Shown: positions 62,052-64,000 of the stretch, in pieces
How the letters are laid out: each line of letters opens with the position of its first letter
Position numbering within the stretch: the stretch's first letter is position 1
Assembly (NCBI GenBank): GCA_020137815.1
Contig: CM035359.1
Span: 942,023-1,006,022 of the forward strand
Direction of reading: 5' to 3'
DNA: 64,000 nt
Origin: Hormiphora californensis
Taxonomy: Eukaryota > Ctenophora > Tentaculata > Cydippida > Pleurobrachiidae
Position numbers and translations under genes: made by a program
Notes under the pieces: model-generated
Database searches by the model: none
Told to the model about the DNA's origin: nothing
The model's input: only the letters and a program-made list of their open reading frames with translations

Positions 62052-62100
<49 letters not shown>
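61978..62100. repeat. (CT)n microsatellite
   Basis: About 120 bp of CT with CCCTCTCCCTCTAT interruption, ending ~55 nt before the candidate exon B acceptor. Confidence 0.97.
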
Positions 62101-62158
62101 TTTTCAAGTACGTACCCTCTCCAAATCTATTATCCTATTCTCAAGTTGTATTCTCTAG

Positions 62159-62216
62159 GATCTCATCTTTCTTGTCCTCTACCTTTCATGGACTGGGATC
62201 TATCCGTGACAGAAGC
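62159..62216 (+). CDS. Candidate exon B of an unknown plus-strand gene
   Basis: A TTCTCTAG acceptor and a GAAGC|GTAAGTG donor bound 58 nt. The frame (G)ISSFLSSTFHGLGSIRDRS is entered with one base, compatible with exon A's two leftover bases. It ends in phase 0. The next exon is not identified and may be beyond the window. Confidence 0.4.
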
Positions 62217-62756
62217 GTAAGTGACATAAATTTCAACAATAAATTTCAACAATCTCGATTTATCGGGCTGCTGAGGTAGGGATGAGGACCTGGTAATATA
62301 CGATCTCACCCCTCACTTAGTTTAAACTTTAAATCTAAAGAATCTCCCCTCAATGCTGGACGCACCGACCCGACACACATTATGTAATTCAACATCGGTT
62401 TGGACTTTTTTATTTGGCTGGAACTTGGAAGTGGATACATATTTGTTATGTTTTAACCCTCTTTTACATTTGTGTGTTTTGGGGGCGGGGCGCACGAAAC
62501 ACAGTCTAGCTAGGCAAGATGCGTCACGTTTACTGCCAATGCGATATTAGGTGTGGTCCAGAAGATAGTAAGAAAGATAGAAGAAGTAAGTTAAGATGAT
62601 AGAATGTAATACAGCAAGGTGCACCATTCACCGATACTTCATTGTTGATTTCTTGCAAAGTACATTAGTACATGCACGTACAATTGCACGTCCAACGTGT
62701 ATTTAACATGTATTCCTTTTGCTTTCGTTAAATCATTAAGTCTGCAGTATAGTTTG

Positions 62757-62838
62757 CTAAATATGATCCTATTATCCTATTATGATCCTATTATCCTATT
62801 ATGATCCTATTATCCTATTATGATCCTATTAACCCATG
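62757..62838. repeat. 17-bp tandem repeat (TATGATCCTATTATCCT)
   Basis: About four and a half units of ATGATCCTATTATCCTATT. Confidence 0.9.
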
Positions 62839-63099
62839 ATCCTACTGGATTATGTCTGTAATACAAAATATCCTATTGGATAATGTCTGCAACATAAAGT
62901 TGTGCTCTTCATTACAGCTGTTTAGCTATGTACATAATTGAAATGCTGTCTGAGACGTTATTTACTGATCTCTCATTCTCCTTTGGTAGCTCTGTCTACA
63001 AGGTCAACACTGTAATTCATGCCGCCGTATACTACCCCGATATTATATATCTGATTAGTAACTATAAACACACGTCATTATTGTGTTCGTTGTTGTAGA

Positions 63100-63203
63100 A
63101 CTTAGGAACCGGCGATACTTTGTATCGATACTGTCTTGATCCTTTTTTTCGGGGAAAGGATCGAGATTGGGTCGATCCTAAGTATCGCCGGTTCCTAATG
63201 TAG
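63100..63203. mobile_element. ~104-bp palindromic MITE (TTAGGAACCGGCGATACTT ends)
   Basis: Terminal inverted repeats of about 20 bp (TTAGGAACCGGCGATACTT and complement) with a second inner pair around GATCCTTT…AAAGGATC. No coding sequence. Confidence 0.8.
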
Positions 63204-63335
63204 ATACTCAACACCGACAGCTGTATCTTAAGTTGTTGTCATGACAACTGAATCAATGGTCGTCACGGCAGCACCACCTGGCACTTTGCAAGGCCGTCGT
63301 CCCTACAGTGTTTACAGGTTCGGAAAAAGATGAGG

Positions 63336-64000
63336 ACTATAGAGAGAGTGAGATACTCTGAGATAGGAGAGAGTGAGATAGGGGAGAGTGAGAGAGTGAG
63401 ATACTCTGAGATAGGGGAGAGTGAGATAGGGGAGAGTGAGATGGGGGAGAGTGAGATAGGGGAGAGTGAGATAGGGGAGAGTGAGATAGGGGAGAGTGAG
63501 ATAGGGGAGAGTGAGATAGGGGAGAGTGAGATAGGGGAGAGTGAGATAGGGGATAGTGAGATAGGGGAGAGTGAGATAGGAGAGAATGAGATAGGGGAGA
63601 GTGAGATAGGGGAGAGTGAGATAGGAGAGAATGAGATAGGGGAGAGTGAGATAGGGGAGAGTGAGATATATGGGATAGTGAGATAGGGGAGAGTGAGATG
63701 GGGGAGAGTGAGATATATGGGATAGTGAGATAGGGGAGAGTGAGATAGGGGAGAGTGAGATAGGGGAGAGTGAGATAGGGGAGAGTGAGATAGGGGAGAG
63801 TGAGATAGGGGAGAGTGAGGTGGGGGAGAGTGAGATAGGGGAGAGTGAGATAGGGGAGAGTGAGATAGGGGAGAGTGAGATAGGGCAGAGTGAGATATGG
63901 GAGAGTGAGAGTGAGATAGGGGAGAGTGAGAGTGAGATAGGGGATAGTGAGATATGGGAGAGTGAGATAGGGGAGAGTGAGATAGGGGAGAGTGAGATGG
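63336..64000. repeat. 15-bp minisatellite (GAGATAGGGGAGAGT)n, truncated by window edge
   Basis: More than 40 units of GAGATAGGGGAGAGT with GATATATGGGATAGT, GGAGAGAAT and GATGGGGGA variants; some higher-order repetition of ~50 bp near 63665-63725. The period is a multiple of three, giving an open (IGESE)n frame with no sign of being a gene. Confidence 0.97.

Noticed and set aside
63330-63686. 118-codon (IGESE)n frame
   Set aside because: Direct translation of the 15-bp minisatellite, with no other gene signal.

Overview
This is a eukaryotic window, almost certainly from an invertebrate animal. It holds intron-rich genes for a complete liprin-alpha (an animal cell-cortex and synapse scaffold), PDS5 (cohesin regulator), LSM5 (RNA processing) and a cytochrome b561, with GT-AG introns of 0.1-7 kb. 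There are CR1/L2-like and other LINE remains, many small palindromic DNA elements (MITEs), and very abundant (GA/CT)n microsatellites. Nothing looks bacterial, viral or organellar. The species cannot be named from the sequence.

Layout. 1-0.4 kb: one exon of an SLC36/AVT-type amino-acid transporter, running leftward out of the window. 0.4-3.5 kb: intergenic, rich in palindromic elements. 3.6-6.0 kb: LSM5 on the minus strand in three exons; its first intron is occupied by a 1.57 kb foldback element. 7.0-11.2 kb (perhaps to 12.3 kb): a minus-strand Ser-rich gene of unknown function, reconstructed from at least seven phase-compatible exons; one of its exon-intron junctions is buried in a minisatellite. 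13.0-14.8 kb: a five-exon cytochrome b561 on the plus strand. 15.4-38.7 kb: liprin-alpha on the minus strand, 23 exons, with coiled coil, a ~690-residue charged repeat insertion and three SAM domains. 39.45-50.3 kb: PDS5 on the plus strand, 24 exons, divergent from liprin-alpha over an ~800 bp shared upstream region. 51.1-58.5 kb: LINE remains, namely a CR1/L2-like element with intact ORF1 and reverse transcriptase but an internally deleted endonuclease, an inverted ORF1-type gene and a 5'-truncated LINE tail. 58.5-64 kb: mostly repeats, two possible host exons and a 15-bp minisatellite running off the right edge.

The genes are ordinary housekeeping and cytoskeletal genes and do not form one pathway. 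What stands out is how repeats relate to splicing. Four copies of a CCAAT/CACGTG-bearing repeat lie within about 15 nt of 5' splice sites. Several PDS5 introns hold tandem copies of their own 3' splice site plus the start of the next exon. The 8-9.4 kb minisatellite multiplies a 5' splice site. The LSM5 intron would transcribe a ~760-bp hairpin. Single-base frame breaks in liprin-alpha (near 19319) and PDS5 (near 44969) sit in otherwise intact genes and may be sequence errors.
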